NCBI GenBank assembly: GCA_032719365.1 | Contig: CM064874.1 | Coordinates: forward strand, 41,938,271-42,002,270 | Reading direction: 5' to 3' | DNA length: 64,000 nt | DNA from: Prinsepia uniflora | Lineage: Eukaryota; Streptophyta; Magnoliopsida; Rosales; Rosaceae | In this document: one piece after another, positions 34,670 through 46,673 of the stretch | Numbering within the stretch: position 1 is the first letter of the stretch | How the letters are laid out: each line of letters starts with the position of its first letter | Notes under the pieces: generated by a model | Databases searched by the model: none | What the model was told of the DNA's origin: nothing | What the model saw: only the letters and a program-made list of their open reading frames with translations | Program-made: the position numbers and the translations under genes

Positions 34670-37600
34670 ATGTGTGATTTAGTGGCCCGTACGGGTCGGC
34701 ATCAGCAACGCTACGAGGCTGGTTGTCGCCTTGTTGCCGGGTGGGTACTTACATTTCTTGTTTCAATATTGAAATACATATATATATATATATGTATATG
34801 CGTGTATATTTTTGCGTATTTGTTTGTATATGATTCCGATTGATGTTGATGTTTGTTTATGTGGTGATGGAGGCGGACCAATGTGTTTCCAAAGTTGGAG
34901 AATGTTGCTTGTGATTAGATATTTTCTCTTCGTACAATGCGTTTTGACTGTTTGATGGCTACCATTTGGAATATTAAGTAGTAGAGATTGACGGGTTTCT
35001 TTTGTTTTATTGTAAGTGTGCATAGGTACGTGTTTATTATATGGGGTAGGTGTGATATGTGGGTTTATTATTAGGCCGGAAATGACCTTGTATTGACTTA
35101 TATGAGTTTCATCTAGGCCAGGAAGGGACATTTTCTTCCACTCTGAAAGGTTTGGATCTTCTGAGGTTTAGGGGAACTAGGAATATGATAAAATGGTGAT
35201 ACAACAAATAAAATCATTCTGGTGATGCGATTTGGGAGAATTTCCATTGAGGCAATTATTGTTGGCGACCCTACTTCTGGAGTATAAAAGCGGCGTGTGA
35301 GCTGATTTTATTTTTATGTAAAAATATGCTGCAGTTGGGTAACGGGAGTTGAGTACAAAAATTTGAAAGGCAGATATATTTTTCCATTGTTTATATGTCC
35401 ACATCGCAAAGGGCCTTGGGCACGTCAAAGCTTGTTGCCAACCTCTTGGGGTACTGTTTTCAGTATATTATAGATATCTTGAAAAGGAGTTTTTGTTTGC
35501 TGCTGCTCTAATTTGTAGACGGTGGTCCTACATAGGTTCTATGAGTGGCTGCTCCTTGATTTATGGTTTGATCTCCCCGATTAATGGAAATGGGACAATT
35601 TGCTTTTTGTGTTTTCAAAATGAGAGGCTTAATTATTAGTGGTGGGAATCATGTCTAGTATCATTGTGCTTGATAACCGTTTAATAGCTCTGTATTTTCT
35701 TGATACTCAGGCTAGGGAGGGATGTTCAATGGTTCTTGTGCTAAGCAAATCAAAATTGTTAATGTGTCACCTGAGCGTACCTGTAGATAGAGGTGGTGAA
35801 TGGGATTCTTTTTTCTGATTTGTGGTTGGATTATTTTACAATCATTTTTTTAAATTTTTATTAAATCTGATTTAGCTACTTCACTTAGGCCTTCTGGTAT
35901 GAAGGGTATTTTATTTAATCTTTACAAAGGCGAATCGAGGAGAAAAACTACACAAGATAGAACTTTTGTTCTTTTGATAATCATACACAATCTTCTCAAA
36001 CAAAGTTCTTATGCATGATACATTACAGTAGGTAGACATGTGAACATGGACTGGGTATAAATGCACTCAACACCTCAGAATTCTTTAGTCATTAATAATG
36101 ATTGATGAGAGTTGCCTTATTTTTATTGTGAAGTGAAGCTTCACTGTGTACATTCTTTTTTTTTTCATACCTCAAAACTGATAGTTCTATGTCCATCATA
36201 CATATAAGCGTGGGATTGCTACTATGTTGATATCATAAATTGTTTTCCAAAGCTGAGACATCATGCAGAAATCTATATACGCATACGATTCTCTTTTCTG
36301 CAACTGATAATTAGCTTTGGGACGATTTGTTACATTTTATCTATGTGAAGAATCATATTTCTCTGATACAATGAAGCTAACACACATGAACTTTGGCAGG
36401 TGTATTCCATTTAGATACAAAAATTCTGATGAGACTGGAGATGCCAATCCTGAGAAGATTATTGAGGTGCTTATGATTAACTCACCTAGTGGACCAGGTC
36501 TTCTGTTCCCTAAGGTAGGTACTTATTTTTTATGTTGGATTGTAAAGTGTTAATTGTACTGCAATTTTTCTTTCTGACAAAAATTGATGCTGCGATATGA
36601 GAAGAAAGTATTGAATGTTAATTTTTTGGCTTCCAAGACAGTGAGAGATTAGAGGATAGAATCGTTGCTCGTGGAAGATTGATCTCAAGGCACCAATTTT
36701 CTCTTGTTGTGTTGTGGGAAATTTGGGAAGGGAAAGGTTTGTAAGGGGAGTTGAATTTGGGGAATTCCTTTTTGTATTCCTTAATTTTGCTTATAATTTT
36801 GACCCATCATAATGTGCCCATTTTAGGATGTTTGTAAAGTCCTTTATCATTAAGTTGGGTGGCTTACTCAGAATTCTGATGACTTTGAAGTTGCTGGTAC
36901 TTTCTTTACTAGGATGTCATTTGATATTCAGCTATACCAGTTAGCAGGAGGTGGAAGTCATTTGGGATGTTCTCTTGCAAACCCTATGCTTTTTTTCTAT
37001 TTATCACTCTTTTTTGATTTAGAATGCAAAAATACCCCTCAAGGTACAAGCTCTTGCTTGAAAGTTTGCTCATCGTAGATTCAACACCTGTATCTTGTGC
37101 AAAGGGAAGAGGTTGAGAACACTCTGATCATTTTTTACTGTAATCATTGCCTTATTTCATTACATTTATGGCTTGATTAGGGAAGTTGATTTGGGTTATT
37201 GTATCATTTTTTGTTTTATTTTTTTCTTTTCAATTTGCCATACCCAATACTTCGTCATATTCCTTAGATGTTCAGATATGTAGCTCCTCAAATTGGGTCT
37301 CTTTTTATGGCATCGTTGGTTTATTGTTGGTTATCATGCTCTGCTTGTGTATTGTTTGGTTGTAATTGTTCAAATGTGGAGTGTAGGGAGTCGGACTGTG
37401 AAGTACTCGTGCTCACATGATAGTGTTGATTGGGGAACTTAACATAGAGGTAGTGGTTAGTTGTTTTTCGAAGGCAGTTGGAAAGTCATATTTGGGAGGC
37501 GGCTGGAACTTGAAATATCATGAAGGTCATCTCGGAGTAAAAGGGTTTCATGTTTACATAAGGAATGCTGGAGATACTAATCATTTGCGGGTTATGTCCA

Positions 37601-39003
37601 GCAGAAGTTTTATAAATCATGATCTGAAAATAGGGATTGATATCCACATTCTTGTGATGAAGATATGTACTGAATTTTTGTTGCCAAATGAAAACTTTAG
37701 TGTGTCCCTGTGTATATTTGTTTCCTATATTTTGGAATCTGGATGTTTTGTATGTTTTATTGTTAATGATCCCACCAGTTTGTATATGTTCTAGTAATCC
37801 ATGTGTTTACATGTGTGCATATATGTCATCCATATCAAAATTAGCTTCATGACAATGATGCAAAAGTAGACTCTTCATTATCTCTTTGTATTTTTTAGTT
37901 GGTGTTATTTATAACAACTATTATTTGCTTCCTCTGCCACGTTGAAAGTATACAGCTTATAATAGAGGGAAGCAATTTTTCACACACCCCTTTTCTCTTC
38001 ATGCACTCCTCTATTTGTTTTTATAACTGTTGGATTGAGTAAATCAAAGCAGAATCAACGGACAAAAACAAAGGAGTGTAGGAGGAGAAAAGAGGAGGTT
38101 GAAAATCACTTCCACATGATAAATTACTATTTTGTTTTGAATATTTTATCCACTTGCAGGGAGGCTGGGAGAACGATGAAACTGTTGAGGAGGCTGCAGT
38201 AAGGGAAGCTGTTGAAGAAGCTGGAGTTCGAGGAGAACTAATGGTAGTTCTTTTATCCCTTAGGGTCTTTCCGTAAATGGCAGATTGTTTGGCTGTATAT
38301 TGCTCATGCTTTTTTTCTTTGGTACGACATAATGCTTTTAATTATATGTACTACAACTGTCAATGGGTTCCAATTTAGCCAAATTCACTTCCATGTAATT
38401 ATTCTCAATGAGTTTCACTTTATGCTGCACAGTTATACCAATTCCCTCCAAAATGATAACAGTGTTATTACCTTCATAAGGGTATTATCGTTGTGTTATT
38501 CCTTCATCCGGTCATTTTGGTGTTCAGTCCAACTTAGTCAATATGTTTCGGCTGTCATGGAGGCAGAATAGAATTATATATCTAATTATCCATTATGTGA
38601 TTGTTTGCATGTTTGTGATACCTCTCTTCTACCAATTTTTTGTTTGTTTGTTTGTTTATTTGTCTGTTGTGTCTCTCTTCCAGTAGATGGATAAAGCATA
38701 CCACTTGCTAACTAGTTTGAATTTCAGGATTTCTTGGGGTATTATCATTTTAAGAGTAAAACACACCAGGATGAGTTCAGCCCGGACGGTATATGTAGGG
38801 CTGCTATGTTTGCTTTGTTCGTCAAGGAGGAGCTTGAGTCATGGCCTGAGAAGAGCACCCGAAACAGAACTTGGCTGAGCATAGCGGAGGCTATTGGTAG
38901 TTGCCGGCATGCATGGATGAGGAATGCTCTGGAGGATGGCTTCTCAAAGTGGCATGCAGAAAGGACGATGGGTACAGGGGAAGATGCAACATTGAGTTGT
39001 TAG
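34670..39003 (+). CDS. NUDT16: Nudix hydrolase, NUDT16-like (four exons)
   Basis: Exons at 34670-34740, 36400-36514, 38160-38243 and 38728-39003 join in frame into 181 codons plus TAG; all introns have GT/AG borders. The start MCDLVARTGRHQQRYEAG followed by CRLVAG and CIPFRYK is the conserved N-terminus of the plant NUDT16/NUDT12/13 group. The Nudix box (residues 63-85) starts at GGWENDETVEEAAV, contains REAVEEAGV, and fits GX5EX7REUXEEXGU at every fixed position, so the Mg2+-binding glutamates are present. It is followed by the FLGYYHFKSK strand and the WLSIAEAI...WMRNAL helix of the family. Length equals that of the family (~180 aa). Relatives hydrolyse nucleoside diphosphate derivatives or inositol pyrophosphates in cytosol, nucleus or mitochondria; the substrate here is not predictable. 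It is the only intact host gene in the window, sitting between dead transposons. Confidence 0.92.
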
Positions 39004-39651
39004 CTGGGCAGGCGTAAGGCGAACAATAGCCATTTTAGGTGCATGATCATAATCAGACGTGCTGAAATTATTCTTCTGTTGGTCATCATGTAACAACTGA
39101 TAACTGTTGAGAATGATTTTCGGGGAGTTTTTTTCGTGTTTACAGTTGGTAAGCATTTCTGATATTTTATTGCGTATTCAGATGCGGCTTCCATGTTAGA
39201 TGGTGCTCACGTATGTGCAACGTTAATTTGCATATTCGGACGTCTACGTGCCCTATTCTGCAATACTACATAATTGTAAACCTGGAGATAAATTTCCGAA
39301 ACCCATTTGCACAGAAGAGTATATTCAATGAGTATGCAATTGTGCAGAAGAGTATAGCTCCCCTAATTAATGGGAAAAAACCTGACTCTTTGATCCCGAC
39401 CGTGACACTCGGCTTCTCTCTTCTGACTTCTCAGCAACTTTGGTATTCTCATATCCCTACTTAGGACTCTACTCTTTCCCTTCATACAGACTGGCATCCA
39501 GTGGCCCTCGAGGAAACCAAATACACTATCCCTTCACATCATTATATCATCCTAGTGTATTGCTCCAACTGAATGATATCTACTAGTGTGATCCAACTGA
39601 TGTCCATCGTGATTAAAAAATTATAAAGAACTTGCTCCTGAGTTAGGCTTG
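39004..39651. other. Nudix 3' region and intergenic sequence
   Basis: The 3' untranslated region of the Nudix gene must lie here. tgtaacaactgataac and ttttgtttac-like T-rich stretches follow the stop, but no canonical AATAAA is seen close by. Short open frames on both strands have no recognised content. Confidence 0.4.
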
Positions 39652-39835
39652 GTCTTGAAGAAAAAAATAGACTTTTTACTTTAAATGCACCTGAAACTCG
39701 ATTGGAAGCCTCACATTGAATCATATTCTCATTATTTGCTCACATTGCAACGTGAATAAGCCGAATTGGCTCACTCAATACCTTTTCTGTTTAATCTGTT
39801 AAGTGGGCATTAAAAAAAATGGTAAGTTGCCTCAA
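39652..39835 (+). repeat. Left long inverted repeat of a MULE-like element
   Basis: This stretch is repeated in inverted orientation at 58718-58892. Shared blocks are gtcttgaa, ctttttag/cttta, actcgattggaagcc, acattg...ttttcattatt, ctcacattgca, gaat-agccga-ttgg and aatctgttaagt. The copies are roughly 75-80 percent alike by eye. Long (over 150-bp) terminal inverted repeats are a mark of Mutator-like elements. The 9-bp duplication has not been found because the outer ends decay. Confidence 0.55.
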
Positions 39836-39981
39836 ATGCCATCCATATCACCTCTTTCTCCTCCTCCCTCACGTTCACACTCAATCTCGACTCTTCTTCT
39901 TCCCTAAGGCAAACACGAAAGCATTTATAGCAAATCCTAGGCCTTTGATGGCCCAACCTTCAACAACACCATCTTCTTTTA

Positions 39982-40199
39982 TCAAGAAGTTGGGACGAGT
40001 CGTTGAGAAGATGAACCAACCTTTATGGCCTCCCATACCCTCTCTTCACTACTATCGACAAAAAGCTCAAACCTCACATCGCCTTTTCCACAAGCACAGC
40101 TGCCAACTAAGTGAACAGAGATAGTTGCCATTGCCGCCTCTATTGAGTTCAATGCCCTTCCAAGGCTCAAAAGCTCGTCAATGACATAGGATCCGGTTT
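39982..40199 (-). pseudogene. Gene fragment split by the Tat element
   Basis: Minus strand frame: ETGSYVIDELLSLGRALNSI, EAAMATISVHLVGSCACGKG, DVRFELFVDSSEERVWEAIK, then VGSSSQRLVPTS and stop. Its ATG at 40227 comes from the Tat LTR. If the Tat element and one duplication copy are ignored, the same frame would continue upstream into 57813-57900. I do not recognise the family. Lying between the long inverted repeats, it may be a captured gene piece; equally it may be antisense to a plus-strand frame (39819-40124). Confidence 0.35.
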
Positions 40200-40204
40200 C
40201 TAGA

Positions 40205-41066
40205 TGTTGATGCAAGAAATTGACCAACTTAGACTCGCCTTTTTGAGCACCTTCAGGTGTTCCTCTCGAGGTAGGTGTCAGGATCCGACCCTCCTCGGCC
40301 AGGACTCGACTCTAGCGCGATATTGTTCGCTTTGGGCCTCCTCGCTCTCACGGTTTTGTTTTTGGGAGCTCACAGTGCAACTTCCCAGGTCACCCATCAT
40401 GGAATTGCACCATGCTCAACTCTCTTAACTTTAGAGATCTAACCGAACCCAAAGCCACTAAGCTCCCAAAAGGCTTCTTGACTGAGAAGGGTTGGGTCTT
40501 GACAGTAGGAACACCTACACATGGAGAGGTTGAGAGCAAAAGGACACCGGTGTGGTGCTAGCCTAATTGTCTCTGATGTTTAAGTAAGATTAAGTGGGAA
40601 GGGTGTTGTAATAATTTAGGTAGGGTGAGGGCAAGATTGTTATTAGCTTTTAGAGGGGGATATCCTTGTATTTATAATAGCATTGAATGTATTTTTTGGT
40701 GTTTGGAAATGTGGGATAAATGTCGTGGCCTTTAGAAGTTAACACGTGTCCTGAGGTGGTCCTGGGTAACATTTCTGACCTATCAGTGGGCCCGACCGAC
40801 CAGATGTGGTCGGCATATAGGCAGGTCAGCCTCATGCTGATTGTTCGGAGTGGCCGAAGGAGTGGTCAGGCCGATCAAGGGTTTGGCCGATCAAGTATGA
40901 TTGTCCTAGGCTGTTCTAACCTTGGTTTTGTGATCAGGAAGATGCTTGGAGAGGCTGGCCAATCAGATAGGGCCAGTTAGCTTTGGATAGTTTGAGCTTG
41001 GCACGTTTGGTGGTTAAGGCGTGCCCTCTTAGCCTTAGGTCAGGCCGAATAGTTTAGGTACGAACA
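40205..41066 (-). repeat. Tat 3' LTR with Cassandra insertion
   Basis: On plus from tgttgatgcaagaaat to ggtacgaaca. Removing the 229-bp insertion and one gtagg leaves 628 bp, exactly the length of the LTR at 57180. The left flank is ctaga. Confidence 0.95.
40276..40504 (-). mobile_element. Cassandra TRIM solo LTR (229 bp)
   Basis: Flanked by gtagg (40271-40275 and 40505-40509) and absent from the partner LTR at 57180. On the minus strand it is a shorter relative of the copy at 6300: shared tggctttgggttcggtt, gtgcaattccatgatg, aaaacaaaaccgtgag and aggaggcccaaagc. Its 40375-40435 part on the minus strand reads aagttaagagagttgag, then gatgggtgacctgggaagtt, close to the 5S rRNA internal promoter. 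It is solo, without internal region. Confidence 0.8.
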
Positions 41067-41456
41067 GAAGTCCCACAAGTCATTCACTGAGATGGATTTC
41101 CTCGGTTAAGGGCTTGTCTTATACCTGCCAGCCTTTGTAGATGTACATTATGCCGGTCGCTAGTCCCCCAAGCCCTTGGCGGTGGAGTGATGTTGATAGA
41201 GATGTAAGTATTAGGTCAGCTTGCACGAACACTCGCACGATGAGGTGGCCGATTGGCCTAGAGATGTCTTCCAACCAACCGAAAGCCACTTGTGCCATGG
41301 GATTGTATGTAACCATGGTCGGTCAGCTTGCGCCAACCCTCACATGATGAAGTGGCCGATCAGCTTGGGAGATGCCCTCAGACCGACCGAGAGCCACTTG
41401 TGCCATGGTGAGTGTATGTCACCATGGTAGGTTAGTTTGCGCCTACCCTCACATAA

Positions 41457-44400
41457 TGTAACGACCCATCCCGGAATTCGGGATTAGATTAGTAATTAAT
41501 CATGATTACAGAGGTTTAATCGGTGATTAGTTGGGTGGAATCGGACGAACGATGCAAAATGACCGTTTTGCCCCTGGTTGGGGGTAAAACGTTGACTTTT
41601 TATTCGGGCAGTCAAATGGACTTTGACCAATGACCGTGACGTAGTTTGGGATGTCACGAGTTCGTAGACAGGCGGCACGTTCGATTCCGACGTTCGAGGT
41701 GAAAGTTATGACGTTCGGAAGTCCAGGGGCATTATCGTAATTTGGATGTTATAGGGGAAAAGTTGACTTTTTGGAATACGATTGATGTTCACATGACTCG
41801 AAGACCGTTAGGTTCGTCTCGAAGCCCCGAGTACAACGACAGGCGGCACGCTTGAAACGAATATCGGGTGACCAAGTTACGGGTCACGGAAGGTGAGGGG
41901 CAATTTGGTAATTTGCCACGTGAGGGCAAAAGGGTAAATTGGCCATTATTTTGGGACAGCCGTGTGCGGCGTGGTTCTCCTTTCAGAAACAGAGCATGGG
42001 CTGAGGGAATTGTTTAGTCTGCCCAATGAATTGATTATTAACAGTTAGTGACATTGGGAGAAGAATGTTTGGCACTGCAGACTTAGTGTTAGGTGTGCTG
42101 GGTTGTTCATACAGTGGGGTGTTTTGGGCAGTGCACGGGCACGACGCCGTGTTGGTTTTTGAGGAAGCACATGGATCGTGCTGGCGAGTGCTTAGTGTGG
42201 GTGAGAGTGTTTGAGTGGAATTTGAGGCCACGGGTGACTTGGAGTGGGTGGAGCAGAGGTCGAGTGGTGTCTGTGCGGGGAACAAGACGCTGGGCTGGTG
42301 CCATGGGAGCTGAGAAAAATAGAGACATTGATCAGGCCATGATCGACCTTTCCAAGGCCAAATTGAGCGAAATTGTGAGCGAGAAGGGGATCCAGGAGGT
42401 GAGAGTGTAGTGTTGAGACTGAGAGAGGGAGGAATGGGATGAAAATTGTGAGAGGAGAGTCCAAAATCCGAAACGGGTTCTTGAGGGAGTGAGAGTCCAA
42501 TTTCAAAATGTAGGCCAGCCCATGGTAAATTAAGGATTCATTGAGTCTTCTGGGATCATTCCCAGTCGATCCAGTGCAAGAGGCAAGTTAATTGCTGCTG
42601 TTTTGGCTTCGAACGGACTTGGCGACTGAGGGGAAAACCGAGCTTGAGTCGTGGAGTTGGAGGGGTTTAAGGGGGAAATTGGCCTGAGAAGCAAACTTAT
42701 ACAAACCCTATGAAGCCTCTGAGTGGATCAATTTCAAGGAAACAAACGAAAATGGTCGAGATTGATGAACGAACAGTGTTCGTCTGTTCTTCGATGTCCA
42801 TCGTCGAGTCGTGGGTTTTTAGGAATTGGAACGGGTTATTGAGCGGGTTACCGGACCCGTTTCACAGTGGAATCGGGTGAGGAAGGTGAACAGTGTCTGC
42901 ACTGTAGCAGCGCGTTAGTCTCACGCGCAGCCACTCACGGCGGCGCGTGAGGGCGCGTGGGTCCGATTTTCGAGGTAAGTCCAACATGAGTTTTGTTCTA
43001 CACTTTGTAACGAACATTTTAACGTTGGGTTCGAAATTATCGGACACCGTTTCGATGTTATTTCGAGGGTCCGAAGGTTTAGGTTACGTTTTTAATTAAT
43101 GATTCAATCCCGGAAAATTATGGGAAATTAGTATGTTGTTATTTGAAACCTTATTGACCCGGGAATGTGTTTTCGGGCAGGACTTGGGTTTTCTGGAAAA
43201 TTCCAGAAATTACGGGAATGCGTGCGGCGCGAAACTGAGCCTTAAAATTGGTGTGTGAGTGGACGTTGCTTTCAAAATTTAATGCATGCATAAATATTTC
43301 CATGATTTTTATGATTATGATTATAAGTTGTGATTGATTTCGATTCCCGTATTTATGCGTATCTTGCTTTACATACGAAATTACACGTATTTCGAGACTA
43401 TGGTCACTCTTATGCTTGATGATGGTTTAACGAATGAATTTGCATAATTTGTGTCTATAATGTTTTATGAATGTTGTTTATGATTGTGAGCGTGACTCAC
43501 GGTGTTGACACGGTTTTCGAGATTTCTGCGGATTTGCACGTGTTACGGGATTTGAGATTTCTGCAGTTTTCGAGATTTTGCGTATTGTAATTTGATCCAA
43601 CATGAATTGTGTGTGTCATGTTTTAATAATTTTTTGAATATGAATGTGAGTATGATTTACGATTTTGACATGTTTTTCGAGAATGTTCCGGATTTGCACG
43701 TTTTACGAGATCTTGAGTATGTTTTGATTGGACCGTGATTTTGGTGATTATGATTGTGGTCATGATGTTTGATAATGAGATTTGAGAAACGAAGTGATTT
43801 CAAGGAATTAAAATAGATTTTGAAAAAGGTGATTTCGGGCTTGGTGCTCGAGGCCTAAAAGTAACTTTGATTAACGAGATTTCGGTTTTCAAAAATTTAA
43901 AGTGGATTCTTGGTTTGGGTTCGGGATGATGCTTCCAGATGCCGGCTTACGGAATCATTATTCCGAATTCGAATTCGGGAATGGAAAAGGATTTGATAAA
44001 GTGATTTTGGTATGGTTATACATGCCCCGTGTTTAATGATAATTTGATTATGTTTGTGAAGTATGATTTGGGAAATTGAATGTGGAAATTCGGACCATGA
44101 GTCCCGTTGTGAAAAATGTGATTTCGGGATGGATCCGGCGTTATTGTGATTGTTAAATGTTTTGGGGTTTAAAGACCCGTTGAAAACTATTTTGGGTTTA
44201 AAGACCCGGGTGCTGTTGCTGGAGCACGTTTTGAGTTTAAAGACTCAGTTAATTGATGACGGGGGAGGGCCCTTAATGAGTTTAAAGACTCGTGAGTTTA
44301 AAGACTCGATTATTGTGATACCACCGAGGCCTTTTGATTATGTCCTGAGTTTAAAGACTCGTTGATATCCCGGGAAGGCCTGATTATGCGCATGGTTTTG

Positions 44401-44914
44401 AGTTTAAAGACTCGGGCGCACTTGATATCCAGCAAACTGATTGATTGTGATTCATTGATATTCTATGATGTTCGAATGTTTTGGGCTGAGGCCCGGTGTT
44501 TATGATTGCGGGCTAGTTCCCGATGGTTGAGAAAGGAAAAAATGATGATTGAGTTTCATACGAGTTTTCCTTATGTTGGAATTTGATAAAAGGATTTCTT
44601 ATGTTGAAAATGTAACGGTTTGCGAAACGGTTTTTGTATGCATGCATTGGTTTTACGCAGAGGGTAAAAACGTCTTTTGTAACTGTTTTTATAAACTGAT
44701 TTATTTTTGTCCACTCACACCTTTTGGTTTTCATTGACCCTCCAGGTCGTGGCGCGTTGTTCGAGGCTGATTGAGAGGCGGAGGCATGCGTAAGCACGTG
44801 TGGCTATCCCTGGTCTGGCACGTACTGAGGGTAACTTGGGTATTTCAGTCGACTTGCTAGATGGGAGCAGGACTGGGCACGGTTATCGATGCCCTTTCGG
44901 GGGCGGTCCTGTCA
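41457..44914 (+). mobile_element. Solo gypsy LTR, 3458 bp
   Basis: TGTAACGACCCATCCC at the start, GGTCCTGTCA at the end, exact duplication cataa (41452-41456, 44915-44919). No gag or pol inside; the short frames are chance. It belongs to the family of the LTR at 13299 (shared atgcttccagatgccggctt block with 46674, same hairpin array). It interrupts the ~110-bp tandem repeat. Confidence 0.9.
44165..44413 (+). repeat. Mini-hairpin array, seven units
   Basis: 14-base units at 44165, 44194, 44233, 44278, 44294, 44347 and 44400. The first two are gggtttaaagaccc, the other five gagtttaaagactc. The stem change A-T to G-C is compensatory on both sides. Spacing varies from 2 to about 40 bases, so this is not simple tandem duplication of a long unit. 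Confidence 0.85.
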
Positions 44915-45829
44915 CATAATGAGGTGGCCGATCGGCCTAGGAGATACCCTAAGACTGACCGAGAGCCACTAGTACCATGGTGAGTGTATGTCACCATGGT
45001 CGGTTAGCTTGCGCGCACCATCACACAATGAGGTGGTCGATCGGCCTGGGAGATGTCCTCAGACCTACCGAGAGCCACTTGTGCCACGGTGAGTATGTCA
45101 CCATGGTGGGTTAGCTTACGCGCACCCTCACACAACATGGTGGCCGATCGGCCTGGGAGTGTATGTCACCATGGTCGGTTAGCTTGCGTGAACTCTCCCA
45201 CGTTGAGGTGGCCGATCCGCCTGGGAGATGTCCTTAGACTGACTAAGAGCCACGTGAGCCATGGTGATTATATGTCACCATCGTCGGTTAGCTTGCACAA
45301 ACAGTCGCACGATGAGGTGGCCGATCAACTTGGGAGATGTCCTCAGACTAACCGAGAGCCACTTGTGCCCTAGTGAGTGTATGTCACCATGGTCAGCCAG
45401 CATACGCGAACCCTCGCACAATAAGGTGGCTGATCGGCCTGGGAGATATCCTCAGACTAACCAAGAGCCACTTGGGCCATGGCGAGTGTATGTCACCATG
45501 GTCGGTTAGCTTGTGTGAACTCTCCCACGTTGAGGTGGCCGATTGGCTTGGGAGGTAAAATCAGACCAACTGAGAGAAACTTGTGCCCCTAGTAAGTGTA
45601 TGTTACCATGGTCGATCAACTTGTGCAAATCCTCGCACAATGAGGTAGCTGATTGGCCTAGGAGATGCCCTCAGACCTACCGAGAGCCTCAGTGCATTTT
45701 TAATGCTTCTTTAACGAAGGTGACCTTTCCATTTATCAAGGTAGTGCATGTAGTTAATTGTGCGACTCATGGGCTGACCAAATAAGTGACCAACGAGTAT
45801 TTTTAACCATAGTAACTTTTGTGGAAAAG

Positions 45830-45837
45830 TATAAAAG
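45830..45837 (+). promoter_or_regulatory. TATA box of the Tat antisense gene
   Basis: tataaaag on the plus strand, about 30 bases upstream of a likely start near 45860. It is followed by an untranslated first exon ending at 45985 (acaag/gtatgt) and an intron to 46153 (tttgtag/atg). It points away from the element's own pol, in the direction of the antisense gene. Confidence 0.5.
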
Positions 45838-46673
45838 GGCTTGAGAAAAATTCATTTTTCACTTTTCATCTTGAGCACCCTAAAAGTGATTGACAGTGAC
45901 TAAAGGCGATTTTCGGCAACCGTAGAGGTGATTTCCGACGTTGGTCCATGGTGGGGTCTACAACCTACTTCTGGGCAAAAACAAGGTATGTTGCCATTTC
46001 TGTCCTGATTTTGGATTCAAAGTAGTTGTTGAGTAAGAACATTGCATAAACATGCTTGAATGTTCATGCCCTATTGTCTTGATTGTCTAGGATGGTTAGG
46101 TGTTGTGTCTTGCGTGTTTTCTTTCTTAGGAGTCTTCCCTTTTGCATTTGTAGATGTCGTCTTAAAATTCTCAAGGCATGGAAAATCAGTCTGACAATGC
46201 CTTTTAGGATGAATCAACGACCAGCTCGACCTCTTCAGACACTCGATTACGAACATGTGAATCGACTTCAACTTCAGGGGCCGAGGAAGTGAGACGTCTG
46301 CAAGAAGAGCTTGACAAAGCCTTTGCGCAGACACTGGACATGACTGTCTCGGCCAGTGGTGAGGCCGAGCAGGTGATGTTGGATGTGGAATCGGTCGATT
46401 AGACCGTGATCTTCAGGGGCATATCGGTAGGGTCCAGTTAGGAGAAGGGAAAAATTAAAAGGGAAGGCCGATGAGGAGGCAACATCTAGGCTGATAGTCA
46501 TGGAGATTGATATGGAGAAGGTCATAAGAGTGGTTATCGTGGTGAAGTCAGGTTATCACATCGATCGAAAATGGAGCACGATTAGATGGAATGATGTATA
46601 AGCCTTCAAGGATGCCTTTCACATTCTTGATTCAGTCGTGATGAGGCCGGTTGGAGAGAAAGATATGTCGAGT

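Larger units (their letters stand above)
41237..45690 (-). repeat. ~110-bp tandem repeat near the Tat 3' LTR
   Basis: Units beginning aggtggccgatcggcctggg recur at about 41237, 41345, 44917, 45027, 45131 (shortened), 45202, 45309, 45418, 45528 and 45638, i.e. every 107-110 bases. Each holds the blocks gagagccacttgtgccatgg, tgtatgtcaccatggtcgg and ttagcttgcgc. A 3458-bp solo LTR at 41457-44914 interrupts the array. Hypervariable tandem repeats before the 3' LTR are known for Tat/Ogre elements and can seed satellite DNA. Confidence 0.85.

Noticed and set aside
37417..37794. 125-codon plus frame in intron 2 of the Nudix gene
   Set aside because: No recognised domain, and it lies wholly within an intron supported by family exon structure; taken as chance.
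42093..42506. Overlapping frames of ~100 codons on both strands
   Set aside because: They lie inside a solo LTR and have no domain similarity.
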